NCBI GenBank assembly: GCA_902624075.1
Contig: CACNWC010000010.1
Coordinates: forward strand, 1 to 36,571
Direction: 5' to 3'
DNA: 36,571 bases
Source of the DNA: an uncultured Pelagibacteraceae bacterium
Lineage (GTDB): Bacteria; Pseudomonadota; Alphaproteobacteria; Pelagibacterales; Pelagibacteraceae
Shown here piece by piece: positions 16,464 to 25,457 of the stretch. The first letter of the stretch is position 1. Every line of letters starts with the position of its first letter. Under the pieces are notes generated by a model. It did not search any database and was not told the origin of the DNA. It saw only the letters and a list, made by a program, of their open reading frames with translations. Made by a program: the position numbers and the translations under genes.

Positions 16464-17237
16464 TTAAAATTTGTAGATATTACATTTTTTAATTGCTAAT
16501 TTATATTGATTTAAAAAAATTCTATAATATTTAAAACTTTTCCTTTTCCAATTAATATGATTAATTCTTTTAACAGATGTCACGCCTTTGCCAGATCCAA
16601 GAAGTAAAATTTCATCATAATGCTTAAGTTCTTTTAAAAAAATATCTTTTTTAATGATATCTTTTATCTTTGATCTTAAATACTTATATGTTTGACCCTG
16701 ATAATAATTTTTTTTTGGTGTAAAAACTTTTTTATCTCTTATAAAAATTAAATTTGATGTACCAGTCTCTAAAAGTTTACCTCTATTAACAATTCCTATA
16801 TCTACTCTTGAGTTATCAATTTTTTTTAAATGAGAGAGTATATTTTTATATTTCAAATTCTTATATTCTGGCTTATCGCGTTTTAAATTAACAATTTTTA
16901 GTGAAAAATCTAGTTTTGGTGCAAGTCTTTTTCGCAAAGATATAGAAATTATTTTTCTGTTAATTGCTACTCTTAAGAGGTGATTGTAATAAATTTTTTT
17001 TGACAAATTCACATTAATAAGTTCAATAATATTTTTTCTTAAAAATTTTTTTTTTATTTTATATTTTATTAAAGAATTAACTAAATTATTTATATGATTA
17101 TCAAAGAATAAAATCTTTGGTGGATTTCCAAAAATCCACATCGTAGTGAATATTCCATGATGCCCCCATAAATCTTGAAATTCAACTTCTTTAAGATTTT
17201 TAAGCTGATAGGATTTTTTTAATAAGAAAGTTACCAT
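16464..17237 (-). CDS. pabC: Class IV aminotransferase-fold enzyme, probable aminodeoxychorismate lyase
   Basis: PabC releases p-aminobenzoate and pyruvate from 4-amino-4-deoxychorismate using PLP. In this 257-aa protein the fold-type IV signature is seen in NRGKLLETGTSNLIFIRDKK (glutamate and the ETGTSN phosphate cup at about 152-159) and in the candidate PLP lysine of LKYKNILSHLKK around residue 130. The N-terminal half is divergent and lysine-rich. The start overlaps pabA by 38 bases, an unusually long overlap that implies coupling. Adjacent pabA and pabB genes favour PabC over branched-chain or D-amino-acid aminotransferase. Confidence 0.72.
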   Translation of the reverse strand: MVTFLLKKSYQLKNLKEVEFQDLWGHHGIFTTMWIFGNPPKILFFDNHINNLVNSLIKYKIKKKFLRKNIIELINVNLSKKIYYNHLLRVAINRKIISISLRKRLAPKLDFSLKIVNLKRDKPEYKNLKYKNILSHLKKIDNSRVDIGIVNRGKLLETGTSNLIFIRDKKVFTPKKNYYQGQTYKYLRSKIKDIIKKDIFLKELKHYDEILLLGSGKGVTSVKRINHINWKRKSFKYYRIFLNQYKLAIKKCNIYKF

Positions 17238-17757
17238 TGACTGTTAAAAATGACTCTGGGTGAAATTGAAATCCATAAATTTTATCTTTATTATTTTCAA
17301 AAGACATTGCTGTATTTGAATTTAAACATCTCATAGTTATCTCAAAATTTTTAGTTTTAAAAGGTTCTTTTAACCTTAAAGAATGATAACGACCAACTTT
17401 AAAATTTGATCCTTTTTTAAATAACGATTTATCATTAACAACTTTTACTTTTGACTGAAATCCATGGTAAATTTTTTTTTGCTCAATGATTTTTGCACCT
17501 TCGCAATACAATATTTGCTGAAATCCTAAACAAATACCAATAATTTTTTTTTTACCTTTAAATTCTTTATAAATTTGAGATGTTAATGGATAATTTTTTG
17601 GATTTCCTGGGCCAGGTGAAAAAACAATTACAGAAGCATTTTGAAGTTTTGATTTATTAATTTCGTTGTAATTATTACAGACAACTCTATCAAATAAAGA
17701 AAATTGATGAACTACATTGTGAGTAAATGAGTCATTATGGTCTATTACATAAATCAT
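17200..17757 (-). CDS. pabA: Aminodeoxychorismate/anthranilate synthase glutaminase subunit
   Basis: This class I glutamine amidotransferase of 185 aa supplies ammonia to the chorismate-using partner. The oxyanion loop SPGPGNP lies at 48-54, the nucleophile Cys76 is in IIGICLGFQQIL, and the His166/Glu168 pair is in FQFHPESFL. The start MIYVIDHNDSFTHNVVHQF is standard for TrpG/PabA. It overlaps pabB by four bases (ATGA) and pabC by 38. PabA and TrpG cannot be separated by sequence, and one subunit may serve both pathways; context favours p-aminobenzoate. Confidence 0.88.
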   Translation of the reverse strand: MIYVIDHNDSFTHNVVHQFSLFDRVVCNNYNEINKSKLQNASVIVFSPGPGNPKNYPLTSQIYKEFKGKKKIIGICLGFQQILYCEGAKIIEQKKIYHGFQSKVKVVNDKSLFKKGSNFKVGRYHSLRLKEPFKTKNFEITMRCLNSNTAMSFENNKDKIYGFQFHPESFLTVNGNFLIKKILSA

Positions 17758-18914
17758 TTAAATAAATCTATTAACGCCTTTGCTTTGATATAATTTTCGT
17801 TAAACTCATTTTTAGCATTACTATCCACTACCACTCCAGATGCTACTGAAATTTCAGAAATATCTTTGTAATTAAGAATTGATCTTATAATAATATTGAA
17901 ACGCATATCTCCATTAAATTTGATATATCCAAAACTTCCAGTGTAAATATTTCTATTTTCTTTTTCTTGATTATTAAGAAGGTTTAACGTGCTAATTTTT
18001 GGACATCCAATTACAGAACCACCGGGCATCATTGCTTTAATGATGTCTAGATTGGAAATATTTTTTTTTAATCTTCCATTAATTAAAGTAACATAATGAA
18101 AAAGATCTTTATATTCTTCAACGATTTTCGCTCTGGATAATTTTACACTCCCCACCTGACAAATACGTGAAAGGTCATTTCTTTCCATATCTACAATCAT
18201 ATTATGTTCTTTTGTTTCTTTAATGTTTTTTCTAAAATACCTTAACGCTTTATTTTTATTCATATTTTTATTTTTCCTAACAGTGCCTGCAATGGGCTTT
18301 GTTGATATTAAAGATCCTTTTTTTGTTATTAAATTTTCAGGAGAACAACTAATTATCGAGTAATTACTATCTCTAATCAAAAAAGCTTCGGGAGCTAAAT
18401 TTGTTTCTGATAGTCTACAAAAAAAATCTAATGGATCGATTTTTGAGTAGGTCTTATATTTTGTGCATATTTTAATTTGGTATGTTTCTCCACTTTTTAT
18501 TTTTTTTTTAAATTTATCAAAAATTTTTGAATAAGATTTTCTATTTATATTTATTTTAAAAATATTATTTTTTTTATTTATTTCATTATTTCTATATTTT
18601 AAATCATTTGAAAAAACTTATTTTTTTTTCTGGCTTATAAAAAATTCCTTTAGGAAAATTAATCTTTTTTTGATTTCTTAACTTTATGCCTATAAGATTA
18701 TTTAACAATTCATAACCAAAAAAAACCAATAAACAAATCTGTTTGCCTAAAAAAATTTTTTTTTCTTCTGATTTAAAAATTGATAAATGTTTTGCTGATT
18801 TAATAAGATTTTTTTTGAAAAATTGGTGTATAAATCAAAACCATTTTGAGATTTATAAATTATATATGGCTTTTTAGACTTATGAATATCTGTTAGTAGA
18901 TCTCGTTTATTCAA
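17754..18914 (-). pseudogene. pabB: Aminodeoxychorismate synthase component I, reading frame interrupted by two compensating shifts
   Basis: The intact distal part (18380 to 17754 and upstream to about 18614) has the chorismate-binding motifs SGETYQIKI, CRLSETNLAPEAFLIR, KPIAGT, NMIVDMERNDLSR and PGGSVIGCPK. Reading back, homology continues in a different frame from about 18614 to 18815 (GYELLNNLIGIKL, then FPKGIFYKPEKKISF), then returns to the first frame up to TTG 18914, one base after the transporter stop. The switches lie at an A6 run (18611-18616) and a T8/A5 run (18809-18822). Two single-base indels in homopolymers would restore about 386 codons. Sequencing or assembly error is more likely than decay, because the rest is well conserved. 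The enzyme makes 4-amino-4-deoxychorismate for folate with PabA. Confidence 0.75.
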
Positions 18915-18915
18915 T

Positions 18916-20136
18916 TTATTCTGCTTTTAATCTTAAAACTGGTTCCTCTTTTATTGGTAAATGAATTATTGCGGCAAATACAGATAAAGCAATTGCTAAA
19001 TACCACGCATAGTCATAAGATCCGTAAAGATCGTGAAACAAACCTCCTAAATATGCGCCAAAAAAAGATCCTATTTGATGACTTAAAAATACTATTCCAT
19101 ATAAAAGACCTAAATATTTCGTTCCAAATAAATGTGCTACAATTCCGCTAGTAGCTGGAACCGTTGAAAGCCACAAGAAACCAAAACTTGCTCCAAATAA
19201 AAATGCACTCAAATTACTTGCTGGTGTAAAAATAAAAAGAATGATGGAAATACCTCTTAAAAAATAAATTCCGCTTAAAATAATTTTTTTACTCATTTTA
19301 GCTGAGAGGTAACCACTTAATAATGAACCAAAAATATTAAACAGACCAATCAATGACAATATAGCTGCAGCAGTCCAATCCTCGAGTCCTCTATCTACCA
19401 CATACTTTGGTACATGAGTTCCAACCAGAGTAATATGAAAACCACACACAAAAAAACCTGATACCAACAAAACATAACTTTTTGTTTTAAAAGCCTCAGA
19501 AAGCGCTTCTTTGAATGTTTGATCTGATATTTGTTCCACACTTTCATATTTAGACGGGGATCTAACAAAATATGCTGCGATCAAACCTGTTAATAAAAAT
19601 AACAAAAAAATGAATAAGGTATAATTCCAACCAAATTGAGAAAGGGAATAATTTGTAAAAATTGGGGAGAGAAAATATCCAAAAGATCCTACAGCTGTCA
19701 CAAAACTCATTGCAATTGTTCTTGTTGATAATGGAAAATGTTTTCCAACAACTGACATCGGAATACTTATTGCAGTTCCACCAAGACCTATCCCTATTAA
19801 TAATCCCATATGAATTTGAAAAAAAATACCAGTGTTTGGGCCGGTATATAAAAAATAAATACCAAGTGTATAAAATATAAATGCAGAAATTATAGCTATA
19901 TGGCCACCGTAACGATCAGCAACTGCTCCAAAAATTGGACCGGTAATACCCCACATTAACATTTGAATGCCAATAGCAAAACCAAATGCAGTGTTGCTTA
20001 TATTCAAACTCTCATTGAAATCTATAAAAAATAAACCAAAAACCTGTCTTACTCCAAGAGAGATCAAAACAACAAAACACGCGGCAATTAAGGTAATAAT
20101 TGCTGTTCTAGATTTAAAGAAATTTTCTGATATCAT
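18916..20136 (-). CDS. Major facilitator superfamily transporter
   Basis: The 406-aa protein has twelve predicted helices in two six-helix halves. The loop 2-3 signature appears as GAVADRYGGHIAII, a form of the MFS motif GxxxDRxGRR, and the half-repeat as LSGYLSAKMSKKIIL. Segments such as GIGLGGTAISIPMSVVGKHFP resemble the oxalate/formate and monocarboxylate exchanger group, but the substrate is unknown. It overlaps the upstream metC-like gene by four bases and ends one base before pabB. Export of a metabolite made by neighbouring enzymes is possible. Confidence 0.85.
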   Translation of the reverse strand: MISENFFKSRTAIITLIAACFVVLISLGVRQVFGLFFIDFNESLNISNTAFGFAIGIQMLMWGITGPIFGAVADRYGGHIAIISAFIFYTLGIYFLYTGPNTGIFFQIHMGLLIGIGLGGTAISIPMSVVGKHFPLSTRTIAMSFVTAVGSFGYFLSPIFTNYSLSQFGWNYTLFIFLLFLLTGLIAAYFVRSPSKYESVEQISDQTFKEALSEAFKTKSYVLLVSGFFVCGFHITLVGTHVPKYVVDRGLEDWTAAAILSLIGLFNIFGSLLSGYLSAKMSKKIILSGIYFLRGISIILFIFTPASNLSAFLFGASFGFLWLSTVPATSGIVAHLFGTKYLGLLYGIVFLSHQIGSFFGAYLGGLFHDLYGSYDYAWYLAIALSVFAAIIHLPIKEEPVLRLKAE

Positions 20137-21308
20137 TTTAAATGTCTTAACGCCTGCTTAATATCAGCTATTAAGTCATTTGGATCCTCTAAGCCAATGT
20201 GCAATCTTACAAGATGTTCATCCTTTGCTAAATTTAGATATTTTCTATTTCCTGTTTCTCTAAATTCTTGATGAAGAGCTAAGCTTTCAAAACCTCCCCA
20301 ACTATATCCATAACCAAAAAGTTTTAGTGAGTTTACAAATTTTTTTACTGAATTAATATTTTTTGATTTTATTTTTAACCCCATAAGTCCTGAAGCACCT
20401 GAATAATATTTTTTCCACATTCTAAAATTATAAGAATCTTTTTTAAAAGGATACAGTAATTTAAATTTTTTATTCTTTGATAAAAAAGCAGCTACCTTTT
20501 TTGCATTTTCACTATGGCGATCTAATCTAACATCAAGCGTTCTTAGACCACGAGTTATCAAATAGGCATCATCTGGCCCTAACCTCAAACCTGTTATTCT
20601 CTCTGCGTTATAGACTTTTGAAAAAACTTTTTTATTAACTGCTAAACTACCACCCATAACATCTGAGTGCCCAGAATAATACTTGGTTGCTGATACAATT
20701 GACATATCAAAACCAAGTTTTATTGGTTTTAAAAAATAAGGGGTTCCCCATGTATTATCGATTGCAGTTAAAATTTTCTTTTTTTTGGCAATAGAAAGGA
20801 TTTTTCCTAGATCCTGAAAATCAAATGTATTACTTCCAGGATTTTCGACAAATATCAATTTTGTTTTTTTTGTAATATTTTTTTCTAATGTTTTTAAATC
20901 TGTTGGATTATAGAAAATTGTTTTTATGTTAAATTCTTTTAAAAATTTTTCTGTAAGTAATCTTGTTGGACTGTACACAGGATCAGCTACTATAATTTCA
21001 TCTCCAGGACGGGTTACACTGAATATTGCTAAAAATACAGATCCAAATCCAGTGGGTGTAGTAAAAACATGGTAACTTTCTTCAAGTTTGGTTAAAATTT
21101 TTTGTAGTATATACGTAGTAGAAGTTCCTTGACGTCCATAATCATAGTAACCACCTATTGGGTTTTTCTTAGCTTTAGCTTGGGTCTTTCTTATATGTTG
21201 CATTGATTTAAATATGATAGTCGAAGCTCTAACAACTGGTGGATTAACAGACTGATTGTGGAAATCTTTAGCTGTATGTTTCAAAAAAGTCTTAAAGGAT
21301 TTATTCAT
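20133..21308 (-). CDS. metC: Cystathionine beta-lyase / Cys-Met metabolism PLP enzyme
   Basis: This PLP enzyme of the Cys/Met metabolism (transsulfuration) family is 391 aa from ATG 21308 (MNKSFKTFLKHTAKDFHNQS); the frame extends nine codons upstream to a TTG that looks unused. Family motifs include YYDYGRQGTSTTYILQ, TAIDNTWGTPYF with the PLP-binding aspartate, and SATKYYSGHSDVMGG with the Schiff-base lysine. ESLALHQEFR near the C-terminus is typical of MetC. The reaction is cystathionine to homocysteine, pyruvate and ammonia, or a related C-S lyase step. No SAM or T-box type element was seen upstream. Its linkage with the transporter and pab genes looks operonic. Confidence 0.87.
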   Translation of the reverse strand: MNKSFKTFLKHTAKDFHNQSVNPPVVRASTIIFKSMQHIRKTQAKAKKNPIGGYYDYGRQGTSTTYILQKILTKLEESYHVFTTPTGFGSVFLAIFSVTRPGDEIIVADPVYSPTRLLTEKFLKEFNIKTIFYNPTDLKTLEKNITKKTKLIFVENPGSNTFDFQDLGKILSIAKKKKILTAIDNTWGTPYFLKPIKLGFDMSIVSATKYYSGHSDVMGGSLAVNKKVFSKVYNAERITGLRLGPDDAYLITRGLRTLDVRLDRHSENAKKVAAFLSKNKKFKLLYPFKKDSYNFRMWKKYYSGASGLMGLKIKSKNINSVKKFVNSLKLFGYGYSWGGFESLALHQEFRETGNRKYLNLAKDEHLVRLHIGLEDPNDLIADIKQALRHLK

Positions 21309-21383
21309 AAAAAAATTGATAACTTTAAAGGACAATGCTATATCCAGACCATAATTTCAATTAAATTATAACTAAAGGAAAAA

Positions 21384-21467
21384 ATGGGTTATCCAAAAAA
21401 ACATAGAGGCCGAAGAAAAATGGGCTCTAAAAAGAGAAGAGCTAGAAAGAAAAATAAGAAAAAATAA
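21384..21467 (+). CDS. 27-aa extremely basic peptide, candidate small ribosomal protein (bS22/mS38-like)
   Basis: A 27-codon frame starts at ATG 21384 behind an AAAGGA Shine-Dalgarno (about 21374-21379) with good spacing and ends at TAA 21467. Sixteen of 27 residues are Lys or Arg, and there are no acidic residues. It starts MGYPKKHRGRRKMGSKK and ends ARKKNKKK. The RRKM-x2-KKRR arrangement recalls the bS22/mS38 (AURKAIP1/COX24) peptides, whose short basic helix binds the 30S decoding region, and more loosely bTHX. It lies between divergent metC and a plus-strand membrane protein gene. Family membership is inference from composition and partial pattern. Confidence 0.65.
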   Translation: MGYPKKHRGRRKMGSKKRRARKKNKKK

Positions 21468-21481
21468 TTCTTACTCTATTT

Positions 21482-22171
21482 ATGACCAGCATACAAAAAG
21501 TAAGGTCTATTGCAATTTGGATTTTTATAATACCTTTTTTCTCAGTAAATATATGTCTTTTAATTATTACTAATTTTCATCAAATTTTAGAACCTGGTGT
21601 TCCAATTTTTCCAACCTTTCCTTATTTAGATGGTGGAGTTTCAATAAGTAGAACTGTTAGAAATTTCCCTATGTATTTAATTTTTAAACCGGCAATGTTT
21701 CTTACCTCATATCTTTTAATAAAATATTGGCTTAATACAAAAAATATAATTTTTAAATTTAGGGAAAATCATAAAGATGCGAAAAAAATAATCTTTTTTG
21801 GTATTGGTTCTGCTGTATTGTTAACAATACACGCAATATTCTTAGGAATAAAATTTGATAATGATCTTTATAAATTGTTTAGAAGAGTAGTCATGTTATC
21901 GTTTATAATTTTCGAATTAGTAGCTCAAGCTTATTTAATAAAATTTTTCTATGAAATTAAAGAAAATTTAAAGGATTATATAAATATAATGTATCTGAAA
22001 ATAAAAAGATTTCTAATAACTATCTTAATAATAATATCTATTATTACACTACCTTTTTTACCATTTGATAATTTCAAATTTTTAAAACATGCATTGGAAT
22101 GGAATGTTTTTTTAGGTGTGATTATTTTTTATTTATTAACCCACTTAATGTGGAAAAAAGCTAACTCTTGA
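21482..22171 (+). CDS. Six-helix membrane protein, possibly Frag1/DRAM/Sfk1-like
   Basis: The 229-aa protein has about six hydrophobic helices, with an extracytoplasmic loop after helix 1 reading [23 protein letters not shown]-x-D/S-G loop after the first helix followed by five helices is typical of Frag1/DRAM/Sfk1 proteins, which in eukaryotes act in lipid-anchor remodelling; bacterial roles are unknown. It begins 14 bases after the basic peptide gene, so they may share an mRNA, and its end overlaps convergent mnmA by 11 bases. Family match is tentative. Confidence 0.65.
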   Translation: MTSIQKVRSIAIWIFIIPFFSVNICLLIITNFHQILEPGVPIFPTFPYLDGGVSISRTVRNFPMYLIFKPAMFLTSYLLIKYWLNTKNIIFKFRENHKDAKKIIFFGIGSAVLLTIHAIFLGIKFDNDLYKLFRRVVMLSFIIFELVAQAYLIKFFYEIKENLKDYINIMYLKIKRFLITILIIISIITLPFLPFDNFKFLKHALEWNVFLGVIIFYLLTHLMWKKANS

Positions 22172-23279
22172 TCCAGCCACCACCAAGAACTTTGTAACCT
22201 ATATCGTCTTTTTTGTAAAAAACACATGCTTGACCAGGTGATATTCCATCTTCAGAAATTTCTAAATTCACCTCAGCTTTATTCTGATTGAGAATATTAA
22301 TTTTTGCATTTAAAAGTTTGCCAGTAGATCTAACTTTAACGAAAATTTTATTTTTAAATTCTGACTGATTCACCAATAAATTTAAATTATTCAAATGAAT
22401 AATCTTTTTTCCTAAACTTTCTCTTGGTCCTACAATTATTTCATTTTTTTCTGAATTAATCTTTATAACATAAAGAGGTTCTGTATTTGACAATTTTATT
22501 CCTTTTCGTTGACCAATTGTAAAATTTATTATTCCATCATGTACACCAATTACTTTGCCATCTTCATTTTTAATATTTCCTTTTTTTAAGGAGTCAGGTT
22601 TAAATTTTTGTATTACCGAAGCATAATCACCATTTGGCACAAAACATATATCCTGGCTATCTGGTTTATCCGCAACATTAAGATCTAATTCTTTAGCTAT
22701 TTGTCTTGTATCTTTTTTTAATAGCCCGCCTAAAGGAAACCTTAAATAATTCAATTGATCTCTAGTGGTATTAAACAAAAAATAACTTTGATCTCTATTT
22801 TCATCAATTGCTCTGTACATGTTTGTTTGATTTCCAAACGTTATACTTTTTACATAATGACCAGTTATCATTGCATCAGCCTTCAAATCTTTTGATACTT
22901 CAAATAAATCTTTAAATTTTACTGTTTGATTACATTGAACACATGGTATAGGTGTTTCACCTTTTGAATAACTATCAACAAAATTATCTATTACTCCTTG
23001 TTTGAATTTATTTTGGTAGTATAAAATTTTATGATCAATATTTAATTTTTGAGCTACTCGTTTAGCATCCATAATATCTTGGCCTGAGCAACACTGTTTT
23101 GAAGAAGCCACTTCTTTTCGATCATCATAAAGTTTTAACGTAACACCTATCACATTATAACCATCCCTCTTCATCATACCTGCAACTGTTGAGGAGTCCA
23201 CACCACCCGACATTGCAACAACAACAGTTGTTTCTGAGGATTTTTTATTTAATCCAATGGAATTTAATTCATGATTCAT
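22161..23279 (-). CDS. mnmA: tRNA-specific 2-thiouridylase
   Basis: MnmA makes 2-thiouridine at wobble position 34 of tRNA-Lys, -Glu and -Gln. The 372-aa protein has the PP-loop [17 protein letters not shown] at about residues 20-36. The catalytic cysteine is in the [10 protein letters not shown] segment near residue 112, and the second cysteine in [14 protein letters not shown] near 212. [11 protein letters not shown] near the C-terminus completes the family pattern. It stands alone, divergent from the DUF3553-cysQ run and convergent with the membrane protein gene. The first 14 residues are not family-conserved but ATG 23279 is the only upstream start. Confidence 0.95.
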   Translation of the reverse strand: MNHELNSIGLNKKSSETTVVVAMSGGVDSSTVAGMMKRDGYNVIGVTLKLYDDRKEVASSKQCCSGQDIMDAKRVAQKLNIDHKILYYQNKFKQGVIDNFVDSYSKGETPIPCVQCNQTVKFKDLFEVSKDLKADAMITGHYVKSITFGNQTNMYRAIDENRDQSYFLFNTTRDQLNYLRFPLGGLLKKDTRQIAKELDLNVADKPDSQDICFVPNGDYASVIQKFKPDSLKKGNIKNEDGKVIGVHDGIINFTIGQRKGIKLSNTEPLYVIKINSEKNEIIVGPRESLGKKIIHLNNLNLLVNQSEFKNKIFVKVRSTGKLLNAKINILNQNKAEVNLEISEDGISPGQACVFYKKDDIGYKVLGGGWIKS

Positions 23280-23320
23280 TTGGTGGTATTTATACCTATT
23301 TCTAATATAAGTTAAAATAA

Positions 23321-23497
23321 ATGATTTTTGATTTTGAACCAGGTGACAAAGTAATTAATCCATCAAATAAAGATTGGGGAATTGGACAAATTCAATCAAT
23401 TATTAAAGGGAAAATCACAGTAAATTTTGAAAATGTTGGTAAAAAAGTGATCAATGCTGACAACATAGAATTAAAAAAAATAAATGACACAAATTGA
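23321..23497 (+). CDS. DUF3553 family protein (58 aa)
   Basis: A 58-codon frame from ATG 23321 to TGA 23497 encodes [20 protein letters not shown], then [20 protein letters not shown] and a short tail. The F-x-PGDxVxxP-x-WGxGQxQS-x-ITVNFExxGKK pattern is the DUF3553 signature, a small SH3-like beta barrel resembling the CarD/UvrD-C Tudor type. Function is not established; such domains often bind RNA polymerase or another protein. It overlaps the cysQ-like gene by 14 bases in another frame, so the two are translated together. Confidence 0.8.
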   Translation: MIFDFEPGDKVINPSNKDWGIGQIQSIIKGKITVNFENVGKKVINADNIELKKINDTN

Positions 23498-24257
23498 TAC
23501 AAAAAAAATTGTTACAAGTTTAATTGATATCTTTTTAGATGCAGGAAAAATTTCCTTAGATTTGAGAAACAAAGGTCTTAAAAAAGAAATAAAATCTGAT
23601 AACACACCTGTAAGCAATGGTGATATAGAAGTAAATAACATCATAGTTAAAAAAATAAAAGAAATAACCCCCAATATTCCTATTGTGTCAGAAGAAACTA
23701 CAGAAAATAAATCTTTAAATAACTTAAATGATTTTTGGTTAATTGACCCAATAGATGGCACTTATGATTATATAAATAACTTAGATGAATTTACAATTAA
23801 TGCAGGGTTGATTATTAATAAGAAACCAGCTGCTGGATTAATATGTGCGCCTGCAAAAAAAAGAATGTTTTATTCATATGGAGAAAACTTTTCTTTTGAA
23901 TTAATTAATAACCAGCCGATAAAATTAAATTGCTCAAATAATTTTGATAAAAATGAAATAAAGTTTGTTTCTTACTCAAATAAAATAAAGCCTGAAATCG
24001 AAAAAATTCACAATATGTACAATGTTAAAAAATGTGTCAGGATGAAAAGCTCATTGAAATTTTGTGTTATTGCAGCTGGGGAATTTGACGGATATGTTGC
24101 TGACCCAAGAGCGTGTGAATGGGATATTGCTGCTGGTCATGCTATTTTAAAACATGCTGGAGGATCTGTCACAGATTTTGATAACAATGAAATTTTATAT
24201 GGAAAAAAAGATTTTAAAAATCCAAGTTTAATTTTAAAAAGTAAAAATCTACTCTAA
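23484..24257 (+). CDS. cysQ: Inositol monophosphatase family, probable 3'(2'),5'-bisphosphate nucleotidase
   Basis: CysQ removes phosphate from 3'-phosphoadenosine 5'-phosphate, the by-product of PAPS use. The 257-aa protein has the metal site WLIDPIDGTYDYINN at about residues 86-100, preceding glutamate in VSEETTENKS (about 70), and the C-terminal WDIAAGHAILKHAGGSVTDF. CysQ and other IMPases (inositol-1-phosphatase) share these motifs; the DGTYDY variant and short length favour CysQ, without certainty. Upstream overlap with DUF3553 and TAATG overlap with the next small gene indicate a tight operon. Confidence 0.82.
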   Translation: MTQIDTKKIVTSLIDIFLDAGKISLDLRNKGLKKEIKSDNTPVSNGDIEVNNIIVKKIKEITPNIPIVSEETTENKSLNNLNDFWLIDPIDGTYDYINNLDEFTINAGLIINKKPAAGLICAPAKKRMFYSYGENFSFELINNQPIKLNCSNNFDKNEIKFVSYSNKIKPEIEKIHNMYNVKKCVRMKSSLKFCVIAAGEFDGYVADPRACEWDIAAGHAILKHAGGSVTDFDNNEILYGKKDFKNPSLILKSKNLL

Positions 24258-24400
24258 TGGATGAACAATTAAAAATCATATTGATTATTATTGTATCAGT
24301 TTCAATTTTTGGTCTTTTGATTTTTGTTTTTGTTAAAAATTATATTAAAGATAAAATTGATTACTTAGTTAAAAAAGACAATGAAAAAAAATTAAAGTAA
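24257..24400 (+). CDS. Small single-span membrane protein (47 aa)
   Basis: Start ATG 24257 overlaps the cysQ stop (TAATG) and TAA is at 24400. The 47 residues consist of MDEQLK, one long hydrophobic helix IILIIIVSVSIFGLLIFVFV, then a lysine/aspartate-rich cytoplasmic tail. The 3' end overlaps convergent recX by nine bases. Coupling to cysQ supports translation. No family recognised. Confidence 0.6.
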   Translation: MDEQLKIILIIIVSVSIFGLLIFVFVKNYIKDKIDYLVKKDNEKKLK

Positions 24401-24955
24401 TTTTATAATTCTTAAAAAATCATCCTTTTTAATATTCATTACTTTTTTTGAAGTTTCAAAATCAAATCCATTTCTTGCTAATAATGATATATCTTTTTTA
24501 TAAAACAATGGCCTATTATCCTCAGTTCGAGCTGGACCAATCCTTTTTTTTTTACAAATTTTTATTGCAGAAAAAAAATCTTGATCGGAGTTTTCATCTA
24601 TTATTTTTTCAACTGTATCTTTAATAAATTCATTATTAATTCCTTTGCCAATCAAATAATTTCTAATTTTATTGATAGAGCTACCTCTTTGAATCATGCT
24701 TTTTGCCTTACTATCAGAATAAAATTTGTCGTTAATAAATTTATTTTTCTCCAAGTCTGATAATACTATATCAATTAAATTAGTAATATCTTGTTTTTTA
24801 ATATTGGGCACTGAGGCTTTAAGATATTTTTTTAACAGGTAAGTCTTTAACTGTTGTTTAGAGGGGGCATATTTTTCAACATATAAAAAAGCGAAATTTC
24901 TCATTTCATCTACTGTTAGTTCTAAAGTTTTTTTTTTATTTCTTATAGGAATCAT
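24392..24955 (-). CDS. recX: RecX family regulator of RecA
   Basis: RecX caps and disassembles RecA filaments. The 187-aa all-helical protein has three-helix repeats: the first includes YVEKYAPSKQQLKTYLLKKY, the second DLEKNKFINDKFYSDSKAKSMIQRGSSINKIRNYLIGKGI, the third a C-terminal LLARNGFDFETSKKVM. The F-ND-x-YA/S-x-RxxR-like core segment in repeat 2 is characteristic. It is not next to recA here. Its start is 28 bases from the divergent ABA4-like gene. Confidence 0.85.
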   Translation of the reverse strand: MIPIRNKKKTLELTVDEMRNFAFLYVEKYAPSKQQLKTYLLKKYLKASVPNIKKQDITNLIDIVLSDLEKNKFINDKFYSDSKAKSMIQRGSSINKIRNYLIGKGINNEFIKDTVEKIIDENSDQDFFSAIKICKKKRIGPARTEDNRPLFYKKDISLLARNGFDFETSKKVMNIKKDDFLRIIKLL

Positions 24956-24983
24956 CTTAAGATTTAATATAATACATTTTCAA

Positions 24984-25457
24984 ATGATCGAAGAAATTTA
25001 TAACTATTTTAGTTTAGAAATGCTCTACTATTGGGTGAATTTGGGTGTTTTACCGTTTTGGTTAATACTAATTTTTTTTCCTAATTCAAATATTTCAAGA
25101 TATTTTGTTACTTCAATATTTCCAATACTTATTCTATCTGGTTCTTACATTTTTGTTTTATATAAATCGTATTTAAATTCCTATGATTTTATAAATAATT
25201 TTAGCCTCTATCTTGGTATAAATTATTTATCTGATTTATTTACAAATAAATCTTATTTAATGATGTTTTGGATACATTTTGTATCAATCAATTTATTTGT
25301 TGGAGGCTGGATAGTAAAGGACTCACAAAAATTTTCTATGAATAAAATTTTATTAATATTGCCGCTTATTATTACTTATTTGATTGGCCCTATTGGTTTA
25401 TTTTTTTACTGGTTGATCAGAATTTTTTATGCCAAAAATATAAATTTATATGACTAA
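24984..25457 (+). CDS. ABA4-like (DUF4281) membrane protein
   Basis: The 157-aa protein has four membrane helices: about residues 14-28, 41-60, 93-108 and 124-147. The motif MFWIHFVSINLFVGGWIVKD (W-x-HF-x5-LFVG-W) and the later TYLIGPIGLFFYWLIR are hallmarks of ABA4-like proteins. In plants ABA4 is needed for neoxanthin formation; the bacterial function is open, and SAR11 cells generally make beta-carotene and retinal for proteorhodopsin. The gene overlaps the next by eight bases, so it is coupled to the isomerase-like gene. Confidence 0.8.
   Translation: MIEEIYNYFSLEMLYYWVNLGVLPFWLILIFFPNSNISRYFVTSIFPILILSGSYIFVLYKSYLNSYDFINNFSLYLGINYLSDLFTNKSYLMMFWIHFVSINLFVGGWIVKDSQKFSMNKILLILPLIITYLIGPIGLFFYWLIRIFYAKNINLYD

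Noticed and set aside
17200-17757. trpG of a tryptophan operon
   Set aside because: No other trp gene is adjacent and a PabC-like gene follows; a dual role remains possible.
18381-18913. Non-coding gap between pabB and the transporter gene
   Set aside because: Translation in shifted frames shows continuous PabB-like sequence, so it is coding sequence with two frame changes.
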